From the NCBI RefSeq assembly GCF_000526995.1, contig NZ_AZUI01000001.1, positions 5,622,001-5,686,000 of the forward strand: DNA of 64,000 nucleotides. Reading direction: 5' to 3'. The stretch comes from Lacrimispora indolis DSM 755. Its GTDB lineage: Bacteria > Bacillota > Clostridia > Lachnospirales > Lachnospiraceae. Positions 1 to 8,502 of the stretch are shown here, in pieces. The notes under the pieces are model-generated. The model saw only the letters and a program-made list of their open reading frames with translations, ran no database searches and had not been told where the DNA came from. The translations under genes were made by a program, and so were the position numbers. How positions within the stretch are numbered: position 1 is the stretch's first letter; every line of letters starts with the position of its first letter.

Positions 1-748
1 TATCCGGCGAAAGATCTGCACCTTCCGGGATATGGACTGCCACTGCCCTTTCCCCCGGAGCCAGATGAAGCTCCCAGTCAGACAGATGAAGGGTCACCGG
101 CCTGTCCATGTTAACCATTCCCTGTTTTAAATCTGCCGAAAAGCCGGTCACCGTTTTATCCAGGCAGTTTACATAGGTTTCATACTCCCTGGTAAAGCTT
201 CTTCCATTGGTCCCTGAAAAATAACCATCCTGATCCACCTTAAAGCCTGGACATGCCAATGCTCTGTATTCGCCGGTCTGTCTGCTTTTAAAAATCAGGA
301 AGGGAAATTCATAAGTTACCTCCTCAAACTGCAGGCTGCCGAACCGGCGCACCTTTCCGGAAACAGACCGTAACACCCATTCAATCTGGTCAAGGCCTAT
401 CCTGCCCTCATGGTATTTTTGATAAACCTTGATCCAGATTTCAACATCCTTCATGGATTCCAGAAAAATCCCTTCCGGAATCCCCTGATTCCGGGAATCC
501 TCAAGAACCTCCGGCAGCATCCAGTCTATATAAACCACCGGAAGCATATAAGCATCCAGATTCAGCATTTCAGCGTGCCGGATCCCCAGTTCTATGGCTT
601 CTGAGGCTTTTTCCGGGTTCTTCTCTTTCAGAAGAAGCTCCTTGCACCATTTGTAATTGCTCATAAAATAGGGATGGCTGCGGAAAACGGCGGATGCAGA
701 AGCAACCGCCTTTTGAGTATCTTCACTAAATATATTGTGTCTTATCAT
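1..748 (-). CDS. Acyltransferase-like protein (NAT_N/GNAT_C, DUF5596-like), partial
   Basis: An open minus-strand frame starts with ATG at 748 and runs off the left edge, giving about 249 residues. It overlaps the end of the preceding gene by 23 bp, so the two are probably translationally coupled. The visible part has a helical N-terminal region (residues 1-125) and then a beta-rich region ending in a VAVHIPEGADLSPD-like stretch. That stretch resembles what I remember of bacterial acyltransferases with an N-acyltransferase N-terminal domain and a GNAT-like C-terminal domain. The catalytic GNAT part lies outside the window, so the substrate cannot be inferred. It is the last visible gene of the sugar ABC transporter cluster, which suggests a role in modifying carbohydrate. 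The CDS is secure; the family is a recognition-based guess. Confidence 0.6.
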   Translation of the reverse strand, partial: MIRHNIFSEDTQKAVASASAVFRSHPYFMSNYKWCKELLLKEKNPEKASEAIELGIRHAEMLNLDAYMLPVVYIDWMLPEVLEDSRNQGIPEGIFLESMKDVEIWIKVYQKYHEGRIGLDQIEWVLRSVSGKVRRFGSLQFEEVTYEFPFLIFKSRQTGEYRALACPGFKVDQDGYFSGTNGRSFTREYETYVNCLDKTVTGFSADLKQGMVNMDRPVTLHLSDWELHLAPGERAVAVHIPEGADLSPD

Positions 749-3164
749 GATTCTCCATAAACCTCACTAATAACCCGCCAGCTGTCAGAGTGCGTTCCTC
801 CTTATTAAATTCCGGCCGGAGGCTTTCCGCATAAGCCGTAAACTCATCCAGGGAATGAACGTCATGGCTGCTGCTGCATACGCAGAAATATGCCATATCA
901 TCCCCGTAGGTCCTGTATTCACAATCAAACAGCTGGTCATCAACTGGTTCCATGACGCCGCTGCACCACAAAGCAACATATCCGCTTTTCTGCCTGCCTA
1001 ACAGCCAATGATCCCTGATTCTGGTTTCCTGGAATTTGGGAACCGGAAAATAGGCATGGGTAAAATGAATGGGATGCTCCTCAGGAATGTGGTAAACAGC
1101 TCCCAGAAGATTCCCCTTTTGAACCAGAGCCGGCATCACGCCGTTTCCATACCAGAAGCCCGGCCGCATGGAACTGGAGTCACAGGTTCCTCCCGGATGG
1201 TTGGTGAACAAGTCCGTCTCTTTATCCAGCGCGGCATACCACATGTGCTGCTGGTAACCGTATACCCCCGGCTCAAAGCAGGTGGTTCCGTGGAATCTTT
1301 CATTGAGGGACTTGGTATACTCACAGGCTGAGGAATCTGCATCCGGGTCCAGAGTTAAATTCTTCCAGCGGTTAAATCCCTGATCCAGCCTTGGGGACTG
1401 AACAGAGGTCAAGCAGTATTCCGAGGTTTTTTTCAGACAGATCAGGGCATTTCCCGTAGAATAACTTTCATCTGCAGGCTCTTCCATAAGCCGTGTCAAA
1501 CCGTCAGGCAGACGGTATCTGCTGCTGGCGAAAAAGCCCAGCCAGCCCTCCCCAAAGGAATAAGGAACTTCCGGATTGATGAGATTCATCAGCGCCTGGG
1601 CTCCCTGTTCAAAGGGATGGACTACCTCCCGGTATACACGTCCCATGGGAGCGATAATCACTCCGTCATAAGTATGGCGGCACAGCATTTCCAACAGGCG
1701 GTCTGTGATCTTTTCAGCGCGTTCAGAAATCTTTGGCTCTGAGAAATCAATGACATTTAGCAGAGCTGCAAAGGTGACGCACATGTATACGGTGCTTAAA
1801 AATTCTTCAAAGCCATGTTCTTCCACGTCCTCCAGCCAGCATTCCACCTTTGCCCTGCCTGCTTCAGACAGCTCCTTTCCGGTCATATCCCCGCGGGGAA
1901 AGTAATCATCCGGATACATTTCCCCTGCATTCATGGCGCAGGTATAAAACATCAGGGAGTGATTCTCACTCCAGAAGCACATGGCATCGGAGCCGTTCTG
2001 GTCCATCCAGTATCTCCAGTTAAGAAGCACCTCCTTGGCCCGTTCTGCCATATTTTCATCCACCGGATAATTTTTCAAATACCGGATTAAGCCGCACACT
2101 AGAAAATCAGAGCAGTCATACCGGCTTTCAATCTGGTCAAGGGTCTCATAAAGTAAGTCCATATCCTTTCCGTTTTCCATTCCAAGAGCTTTTCTTGCAA
2201 GGATATTGGAAATGGAAAAACCGAACTTGTCTCCTCTGGATAAGCTTTCTGCGGTCCCTATCCTTCGGAAAATGGCATCCCTGTTTGCCTTAAAACTCTT
2301 TTCCTTCGAATACACCGGCTTCTGGGCCTTGATATTCTCCACCTTTCTGGTGAGAACGGCATGTTCCTTCCTTACACTCACTAAAATCACACCGGGTCTT
2401 TCTTCGTCCAGGGCCACATTATCCCTGCCGCTGATCTCCTGCCACTCCTTCCTGCTATCCACCTGGGCAAAGTCAGGGCTCTGGCTGTCATAGGCAAGCC
2501 AGGTCCCACGGGGAGCATTTCCCTCATAAGTCATGACAGAATCCCTTAAGCAAAGGGAGCCAAGCCAGGTTTCAGCCCGGACAAGTTCGTCAGTCTTTTC
2601 CTCATCCGGCAGAACAACAGCAATTTCAGCCTCATGGTCCTTGATCTGGATTCCGAATAAGGTTCTGGTATCCCGGACGCCCAGGGTCTGGAGACTGACG
2701 TAGATCTGATTGATCCCTTTCTTTAATTGAAGCTCCATGGTCTCCTTACGAATGGGTTTGTAAACCGGCGGCTCCATATGGCACATAAGTTCCCCGTTGC
2801 ACCAGACAGTCACTGCAGCATAAGACCATACAACGGCCTTTGCCGTCAAATCCCTCTCGGCCAGGATTCCCGTAACGGCATCAAGCTCCACCTTCTGAAG
2901 GGTGGAATAAAAGGTGCTCTCATCTACAAACCAGTTTCCATAGTGGTAATAGTATCTCCATGGCATACCAAGACGGCTGGTTTCTCCCAAAGCCACAGTA
3001 CCTTCCGGTGGTGCCATGGGTTTGTCTGCAACCAATGATCTTAAATATTTCTCATAGCGCAGCTGGTTGTCGTCAGTTTCATGATTGATAAAATCCGTTT
3101 CTCTTGGGCCGGATACCAGGTAATTGGTCAGAAAGCCCGATCTGTTTAAATGTAATTTCTCCAT
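726..3164 (-). CDS. Large uncharacterised protein, probably carbohydrate-active (812 aa)
   Basis: I do not recognise the family with certainty. Residues about 80-180 look like a jelly-roll accessory domain of the kind seen in glycosidases (VTVWCNGE, then KKGINQIYVSLQTLGVRDT). Residues about 300-560 are mostly helical with many Trp and Tyr (WSENHSLMFYT, FGEGWLGFFASSRYRLP), as in alpha-toroid glycosidases and lyases. The C-terminus is beta-rich with Trp- and His-containing segments (NHPGGTCDSSSMRPGFWYGNG). There is no signal peptide, so it is probably cytoplasmic and acts on an imported oligosaccharide. The start lies 4 bp after the stop of the permease gene, in one operon with the sugar ABC transporter. 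A heparinase-like lyase or glycoside hydrolase is the best guess. Confidence 0.75.
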   Translation of the reverse strand: MEKLHLNRSGFLTNYLVSGPRETDFINHETDDNQLRYEKYLRSLVADKPMAPPEGTVALGETSRLGMPWRYYYHYGNWFVDESTFYSTLQKVELDAVTGILAERDLTAKAVVWSYAAVTVWCNGELMCHMEPPVYKPIRKETMELQLKKGINQIYVSLQTLGVRDTRTLFGIQIKDHEAEIAVVLPDEEKTDELVRAETWLGSLCLRDSVMTYEGNAPRGTWLAYDSQSPDFAQVDSRKEWQEISGRDNVALDEERPGVILVSVRKEHAVLTRKVENIKAQKPVYSKEKSFKANRDAIFRRIGTAESLSRGDKFGFSISNILARKALGMENGKDMDLLYETLDQIESRYDCSDFLVCGLIRYLKNYPVDENMAERAKEVLLNWRYWMDQNGSDAMCFWSENHSLMFYTCAMNAGEMYPDDYFPRGDMTGKELSEAGRAKVECWLEDVEEHGFEEFLSTVYMCVTFAALLNVIDFSEPKISERAEKITDRLLEMLCRHTYDGVIIAPMGRVYREVVHPFEQGAQALMNLINPEVPYSFGEGWLGFFASSRYRLPDGLTRLMEEPADESYSTGNALICLKKTSEYCLTSVQSPRLDQGFNRWKNLTLDPDADSSACEYTKSLNERFHGTTCFEPGVYGYQQHMWYAALDKETDLFTNHPGGTCDSSSMRPGFWYGNGVMPALVQKGNLLGAVYHIPEEHPIHFTHAYFPVPKFQETRIRDHWLLGRQKSGYVALWCSGVMEPVDDQLFDCEYRTYGDDMAYFCVCSSSHDVHSLDEFTAYAESLRPEFNKEERTLTAGGLLVRFMENHDKTQYI

Positions 3165-3168
3165 CTTC

Positions 3169-4035
3169 TTATCCCTTCACCGCACCGGCAGTCAGTCCGC
3201 TCATAAAGTAGCGGCTGGTGCACATGTAAATAACTATAATCGGTATGATTGATATCGTGGAACCTGCAAACATCAGATTCCATGCAGCCGTTCCGTCTCC
3301 GCTGTTCTTTAACATGACAACACCCACGGTCAGGGGACGGAGCTTGTCGTTGGACATGGTGAATACCAGGGGCATGATGTATTCATTCCAACCCGTACGG
3401 AAGGAAAGAAGCCCGATGGTTGCGATGACCGGTTTTAAAAGGGGCAGTATTATTTTATAATAAATCTGGAAAAAAGTACAGCCATCCAATTTCGCCGCTT
3501 CATCAAGCTCCCTGGAAATGGTATTCATAAATCCCCTCACCAGGAAAATATAAGTTGCCTGCCCCATTCCAGTGGAAATCAGGATGATGCTTAAAAGAGA
3601 AGTGTTCATTTTCACCTTCACGGCAAGCTCAAACAGAGGTCTTAAGCTTACGCTTCCTACGTTGACAAACATAAAAGCCACAAAAATGCTGTACAGCAAC
3701 TCTTTTCCCTTGAATTTTTTTCTTGCAAACACATAGCCGGCCATGGTGGTTGTCAGAATGGTCAATATCATGACCCCAAGACTTATGATCAGGCTGTTCA
3801 CAGTGTAGACCGCGAAATTGGCCTTTTCCCATGCCTGCTTGTAGTTGTCAAAGATAAATGTTTTGGGCAGGATGCCGGTTCCTCCCAAAAGCAGTTCGTT
3901 ATTCGCTTTAAATGATCCCAGAACAATGTAAATGACCGGGTAAAGGGTGATGAACGAAACAACCAGAAGAAGCAGGAACAGAAGGCCTCGCATTGCTTTT
4001 GTCTTTTTTGAATATACGGTATGTGTCTTTTCCAT
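3169..4035 (-). CDS. Carbohydrate ABC transporter permease (MalG/YcjP type)
   Basis: This is the second inner-membrane subunit of a family-1 sugar importer, about 288 residues. Six hydrophobic segments are visible. The EAA loop that contacts the ATPase sits near the C-terminal third (ELDEAAKLDGCTFFQIYYKI, with the usual Gly in the loop). I chose the start at 4035 (MEKTHTVYSKK) because AAGGAGG lies just upstream; the longer frame to 4074 overlaps the preceding gene and has no site. It follows the partner permease with a 10-bp gap. No ATP-binding subunit is in the cluster, as is common for these importers in Clostridia, which share an MsmX-type ATPase encoded elsewhere. Confidence 0.93.
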   Translation of the reverse strand: MEKTHTVYSKKTKAMRGLLFLLLLVVSFITLYPVIYIVLGSFKANNELLLGGTGILPKTFIFDNYKQAWEKANFAVYTVNSLIISLGVMILTILTTTMAGYVFARKKFKGKELLYSIFVAFMFVNVGSVSLRPLFELAVKVKMNTSLLSIILISTGMGQATYIFLVRGFMNTISRELDEAAKLDGCTFFQIYYKIILPLLKPVIATIGLLSFRTGWNEYIMPLVFTMSNDKLRPLTVGVVMLKNSGDGTAAWNLMFAGSTISIIPIIVIYMCTSRYFMSGLTAGAVKG

Positions 4036-4045
4036 ATCTGCCTCC

Positions 4046-4966
4046 TTAAACCACATCATCCAGTTTTCTTGCAAGGTACATGTAAATGGCCGTAATCACG
4101 CCGATGATAAGGGCTGCCATAATGCTGAGCACGGTGGCATAGCCGATCTGAGGCGTTGTCTGTGAACCGAAAATCAGCTTGTATATATAGGTAAACATTA
4201 CCTCTGACCTGCTGTTTGGTCCTCCATTGGTAAGTACCAGGATGGATTCATAATCCTTTAGTGCCGTAGTAATGGCCAGCATTAAAATGACCTTTAAAAC
4301 AGGACTGAGCATGGGCAGGGTGATATAAAAGAAGGACTGTACCCCATTTGCTCCATCCATCTTGCAGCTTTCGTATACTTCCTCTGAAATGCTGGAAAGG
4401 CCGGACATGAACAAAATCATATAGTTACCGAAGCCGCCCCATACCGCCACAATAATAATGGAAATCATAACAATGGACGCACTTCCAAGCCAGTCAATGG
4501 GAGAATGGATCATTCCAAGCTTCTGGAGATAAGCATTCAATACCCCGTTGTAAACGGCAAAGATAAAGCCGAATATCAGGCTGTAAACCGCGGAGCTTAT
4601 GACCGTTGGCATGAAATAAATACCCCGGAAGATTCCGCTTCCCTTGATCTTCTGATTAAGTAAAACAGCCAGAAGCAGGGATAAAGGTATGATGATCACC
4701 AGCTTCATCACCGCATATTCAAAGGTATGAAGGACGCTGCGCCAGAAAACGGCATCCTGAAACATTCTTGTAAAGTTTTTAAATCCTATATAGTAAGCGG
4801 TAAACCCGTTGTAATCATAGAAAATATATCGGAAAAGCCAGCAGAATGGATAGATGGATATCACCACCAGCAAAAACACTGCCGGAAGCAGCATCAAAAC
4901 GGAAGCAAAATCTCCCCTGCTGCCTGCCCGCTTCATTCGTTCCGCAAAGCTTAATTTTTCTTTCAT
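4046..4966 (-). CDS. Carbohydrate ABC transporter permease (MalF/LplB/UgpA type)
   Basis: First permease subunit of the sugar importer, about 306 residues with six predicted membrane helices. The EAA motif reads EEVYESCKMDGANGVQSFFY around residues 195-215. Translation probably begins at the ATG at 4966 (MKEKLSFAERMKRAG), about 11 bases after AAAGG. A GTG four codons upstream is possible but has no site. It pairs with the MalG-type permease immediately downstream and with the lipoprotein upstream, from which it is separated by a hairpin. Substrate specificity cannot be read from the sequence. The neighbouring large protein suggests an oligosaccharide. Confidence 0.93.
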   Translation of the reverse strand: MKEKLSFAERMKRAGSRGDFASVLMLLPAVFLLVVISIYPFCWLFRYIFYDYNGFTAYYIGFKNFTRMFQDAVFWRSVLHTFEYAVMKLVIIIPLSLLLAVLLNQKIKGSGIFRGIYFMPTVISSAVYSLIFGFIFAVYNGVLNAYLQKLGMIHSPIDWLGSASIVMISIIIVAVWGGFGNYMILFMSGLSSISEEVYESCKMDGANGVQSFFYITLPMLSPVLKVILMLAITTALKDYESILVLTNGGPNSRSEVMFTYIYKLIFGSQTTPQIGYATVLSIMAALIIGVITAIYMYLARKLDDVV

Positions 4967-4991
4967 GAGCCGTATCACCTTTCTTTAAAAC

Positions 4992-5026
4992 AGGGGCTGC
5001 TTTTAGTTTTTCTAAAAACAGCCCCT
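4992..5026 (-). terminator. Intercistronic hairpin between binding-protein and permease genes
   Basis: A GGGGCTG/CAGCCCC stem with A/T-rich inner pairs is followed on the minus strand by TGTTTT. It sits between the solute-binding protein and the first permease, where partial termination or 3'-end protection normally gives binding protein in excess over permeases. That role is inferred from position. Confidence 0.7.
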
Positions 5027-5039
5027 CTGCTCTCTGCAC

Positions 5040-6482
5040 TTATTTGTCTAAGTACTCAATGGTTCCTGCATTTGGATGCATCGGGTCAAAGTCCTTAATA
5101 ATAAGTCTTTTAATCTTGCCCATGCTTACATCATTGTCAAGCGCTTCGTTGTATCTCTTGTTTAAATCTGCAATGGCATCGTCAGCGCTGACATTGCCTA
5201 AAATAGCATTCCAAAGAGTTGCCACATAGTCATCACCCTGGATTGCAACAGCCGGTACTGCCGGATATACGCTTTCGTAATCCTGTAATTTAAAATCTGC
5301 CAGTCTGCCGGTCTTAGAAGAATCAATGACTCCGCTCATATAGCCGGAGATGGGAAGGCAATAGCCGCCCTCTAAGTAGCCCTTTAAGAAATCTTCACTG
5401 GAAAAGAACTTGATGACTTCCCATGCAGCGTCTTTGTTCTTGGAAGAAGAAAGCATCATGTACCCCTTTTGAGGCTGAATGGTCAAAGCACCCTTTACTT
5501 CTCCGTCAAGAGTGGGAACCGTAGACACTCCCCAGTCAAATTTGGTTACAGGGAACTGATCGGTAAACACGCCTGCTTCCTGAGACGCATTGCCCCAGAG
5601 AGCAAATGCCCCCTCTGCAAATTGTGCTCTCATAGCGTCTACACCCTGGGATACGGATCCCGGAAGAACGCTGTTATCCTTAAAGAACTGGTTGCTCTTT
5701 TCGATCACCGGCTTATAGCCGTCAAAATTGAATTTACCGTTTTTATAATCATAACGGTAAATACCGCTTGTCTCACAGGTGCCTTCTATCCATCTGATGA
5801 AGGGAACGCTTGAGGTAAAAGCAATGCCGTAGTTCTTTCCGCCGCCGTTGTCCGTTACTTTTTTAGCCAGATCAATGACGCCATCCAAGGTATCTGGAAA
5901 CTCGGTAACTCCTGCTGCTTCCACCAGATCCTTGTTGTACTCCATTCTTACGCCGCTTCTCATGCCGGTGGGGATCCAGTATACATTGCCGTTGATCATG
6001 TTGATTCCTTCGTATTGAAGCTTACTGGCCTCGGTCACCTTCTCATATTCTGAATCTGTAATTCTGTCATTGATCGGCTCCAGGATTTTTGCATCTGCAA
6101 AGGTCTTTAAGTCAAAGCCGCTCTGACCAGCACTGATGCCTGCAATATCAGGCGCCGTGCCGGAGGAATATGCCATGGAAAGCATATTTGCATAATCATC
6201 TGTTACCACAGTCATCTCAATCTTAATGCCCTTGTCATTGGACTCATTAAACTCGCTGATCTTCTGATCCACATACTCAGAGTCATGGCGGTCATTGGTC
6301 CATACCTTAATCACGGTTTCTCCTGCTGAAGCAGCCTTTGTACCCTCCTTGGTCTCTCCAGCTCCTCCTGCCTGATTCTGGGCCGCAGTTGTTTCAGCCG
6401 TTCCTCCTCCACCGGAACAGCCGGTCAGTGATGCAGCAGCCAGTACTCCTGCTATCATGAAACCTAAAGCTCTTTTTTTCAT
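5040..6482 (-). CDS. Sugar ABC transporter substrate-binding lipoprotein
   Basis: Extracellular solute-binding protein of family 1, 480 residues. The N-terminus has a lipoprotein signal with lipobox ASLTGC, so Cys22 is lipidated. A low-complexity Ala/Gly/Thr linker (residues 23-55) precedes the binding domain. Typical features include YSSGTAPDIAG (about 107-117), the aromatic WIPTGMRSGVRMEYNKD stretch and ALWGNASQEAG. It is the first gene of the importer operon, preceded by the regulator pair on the same strand, and is likely induced by YesN-type control. A good AAGGAG site precedes the ATG. Gene type is secure; the ligand is unknown. Confidence 0.95.
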   Translation of the reverse strand: MKKRALGFMIAGVLAAASLTGCSGGGGTAETTAAQNQAGGAGETKEGTKAASAGETVIKVWTNDRHDSEYVDQKISEFNESNDKGIKIEMTVVTDDYANMLSMAYSSGTAPDIAGISAGQSGFDLKTFADAKILEPINDRITDSEYEKVTEASKLQYEGINMINGNVYWIPTGMRSGVRMEYNKDLVEAAGVTEFPDTLDGVIDLAKKVTDNGGGKNYGIAFTSSVPFIRWIEGTCETSGIYRYDYKNGKFNFDGYKPVIEKSNQFFKDNSVLPGSVSQGVDAMRAQFAEGAFALWGNASQEAGVFTDQFPVTKFDWGVSTVPTLDGEVKGALTIQPQKGYMMLSSSKNKDAAWEVIKFFSSEDFLKGYLEGGYCLPISGYMSGVIDSSKTGRLADFKLQDYESVYPAVPAVAIQGDDYVATLWNAILGNVSADDAIADLNKRYNEALDNDVSMGKIKRLIIKDFDPMHPNAGTIEYLDK

Positions 6483-6631
6483 AACCTACTCCTTTCTCAA
6501 CGTTTCATAACGTATTGCCTTGATGATATTATTCTAACGATTTCCGTTTTAATATGACATGACATTTTCCATGATTCATGTAACACTTTTAAACATTGTA
6601 CCCCTGCAGACGGCAGAAAAAAATGAAAGAA

Positions 6632-6668
6632 GGCATCCCGTAAGCCATTGAACGGCATTTGGGATACC
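6632..6668 (-). terminator. Rho-independent terminator after the sensor kinase gene
   Basis: Minus-strand stem GGTATCCC/GGGATGCC with an inner GCC/GGC pairing, followed by a T-rich tract (TTCTTTCATTTTTTT). It separates the regulator genes from the transporter operon. Confidence 0.75.
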
Positions 6669-6672
6669 TCTT

Positions 6673-8487
6673 TTAAGCATCTTGATTTTCGGGAATGCGG
6701 ATCACCACACTGTTCCTGAAATATGGAATGGTCTGAAAGTCCATCTCCGCTTCTCCGTAATAGATTTTTAATCTTGTATAAACATTATGAAGCCCGATAT
6801 GATGACCGCCCGCAGGTTCATCCCGGTAAATGGACTCATGGGCCTTATCAATATCAATACCGCAGCCATTGTCAATGACTTCTATAAAAATCCAGTCCTC
6901 TTTCCGGTAAAACCGCACATCAATGGAAGGAATACACACCGCTTCCCCCCACTTTTCATCCCGGAAACCATGCTTAATGGAGTTTTCCACCAGCGGCTGC
7001 AGAATCAATTTTAGAATCCGGTACTCCATAAGCCCCTCCTCTACATAAGACTGGAAGGAAATGGACTTATTTGTCCTGTGATTCATGATATTGATGTAAG
7101 CTTCCACATGAGCGATTTCATTTCTGATCATGATGAGCTCATCCCCATAATTCAAACCAATGCGCATAAAGGTCCCAAGATTATTGATCATGGAAGATGC
7201 CACCAGAGTGTGGTTGTTTAAAACTTCAAGGTTAATGCCTTCCAAAGTATTGTAGAGCAGATGGGGATTGATCTGTTCTGCCAGGACCTGGATCTCCAGC
7301 TGGTATTTCTCATGCTCATCCTCCTTGATCTGGCTGATTTGAGACTGTATGGTACTGTACATGGAATTGACCGCTGTGTTCAGCTGGCCGATTTCATCGT
7401 TGTATTTTGTCTTATATGGCTCGTCATAATGATTCTCCTGGATCTGCCGGATGCTCTCCATAAGCCGTTCCAGGGGAGAAGTAATGAATTTGGACAAAAG
7501 AGCGGAAAATGCCACAGAAAATATCAGGCCTGCACCGCCCATGAGAACAATGAACTGATTCATGGCAGCGATCTTCCTGTTTAAAGATTCTTTTGAAAGA
7601 ACGCTGATAAGCTGAAGATCCGAAAAGGGAAGCATCTGGGAATAAACCACATTATCCGTCAGGTCTGCAATCTGGCGGATCTGGGTATCCTTGTTGTTTT
7701 CCCTTACTCCTTTGATAAAACCCTGGTCTTCCAGCACCATTCTCATGGAAAGGGGATTTTTAAGGCTGATGTTATTCCCCATGGAATTTACCACAAAATA
7801 AGAGCGTTCAAAGTAATTGGCATTTGATAAGGACAGCCTGCTTTGAAACTTCTGTAAATTTAACAGGACCACCAGCCTGGTGGCCACTTCTTCCCCCTTT
7901 GTGGTAATCACCACGTTATCACCGGGAATCAGGGTCGATAAGGGAATCACAATAGGGATCACGTCCTGCTGCTGCAAAAAAGGACTCTGGCAGTTGGGAA
8001 GCCAGGTGATTTCATCAATGGTTCCGTAATCAGCAAGGAAATCAGAAAGGTTTTTCTCCGGTCTTACCCCGTAAGCGTATACCGTATGGCAGGTTCCGTC
8101 CCGATTGACCATAAACACCGACTCAATCATGCTGTTGCTGCTTAAAAGGTTGATGAGCTGAACCTGGACTCCTTCCGGGTTTAGATAATTGCTCTCTTCC
8201 CGGCCGCTTATCACCACTCTTTGTATGGCGGGTGTAGAGGCAAAGCTGTTCACATTGGTAATGAGCGTGTCATACATATTATTTAAGGATTCCGAAATAA
8301 CATTCATGGTATCCTGCATCTGCATTTCCACTTCTTCATAATAAAGCTTGTTAAAATATCCCCGGGCAAAAATGCATATAAAAATAGTAAGCATGATATC
8401 GATACTGAACATGCAAATCCGGATTTTGGATGCGATCTTTTTGTCTCCAATAAATTTAAAAACCGTTTCTTTTAACCGTTTTATCAT
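6673..8487 (-). CDS. YesM-type sensor histidine kinase
   Basis: Membrane sensor kinase of 604 residues in the YesM/LytS-like family. An N-terminal membrane helix (about 21-43) is followed by an extracellular sensing domain (about 45-300), a second helix (about 303-325), a HAMP segment (about 330-385), the His_kinase motif QINPHLLYNTLEGINLEVLN with phospho-acceptor His, and an ATPase domain with VENSIKHGF (N box) and DNGCGI (G1). It lies 15 bp after the response-regulator gene, as in known yesMN pairs that control neighbouring sugar importers. The external ligand is likely a sugar or its binding protein; this is inference from context. Confidence 0.94.
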   Translation of the reverse strand: MIKRLKETVFKFIGDKKIASKIRICMFSIDIMLTIFICIFARGYFNKLYYEEVEMQMQDTMNVISESLNNMYDTLITNVNSFASTPAIQRVVISGREESNYLNPEGVQVQLINLLSSNSMIESVFMVNRDGTCHTVYAYGVRPEKNLSDFLADYGTIDEITWLPNCQSPFLQQQDVIPIVIPLSTLIPGDNVVITTKGEEVATRLVVLLNLQKFQSRLSLSNANYFERSYFVVNSMGNNISLKNPLSMRMVLEDQGFIKGVRENNKDTQIRQIADLTDNVVYSQMLPFSDLQLISVLSKESLNRKIAAMNQFIVLMGGAGLIFSVAFSALLSKFITSPLERLMESIRQIQENHYDEPYKTKYNDEIGQLNTAVNSMYSTIQSQISQIKEDEHEKYQLEIQVLAEQINPHLLYNTLEGINLEVLNNHTLVASSMINNLGTFMRIGLNYGDELIMIRNEIAHVEAYINIMNHRTNKSISFQSYVEEGLMEYRILKLILQPLVENSIKHGFRDEKWGEAVCIPSIDVRFYRKEDWIFIEVIDNGCGIDIDKAHESIYRDEPAGGHHIGLHNVYTRLKIYYGEAEMDFQTIPYFRNSVVIRIPENQDA

Positions 8488-8502
8488 ATCTGCCTTTCCA
8501 AA

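Noticed and set aside
2206..2493. Long antisense frames inside the 812-residue gene and many other genes
   Set aside because: They lie opposite clearly coding sequence, show no family motifs and lack ribosome sites.
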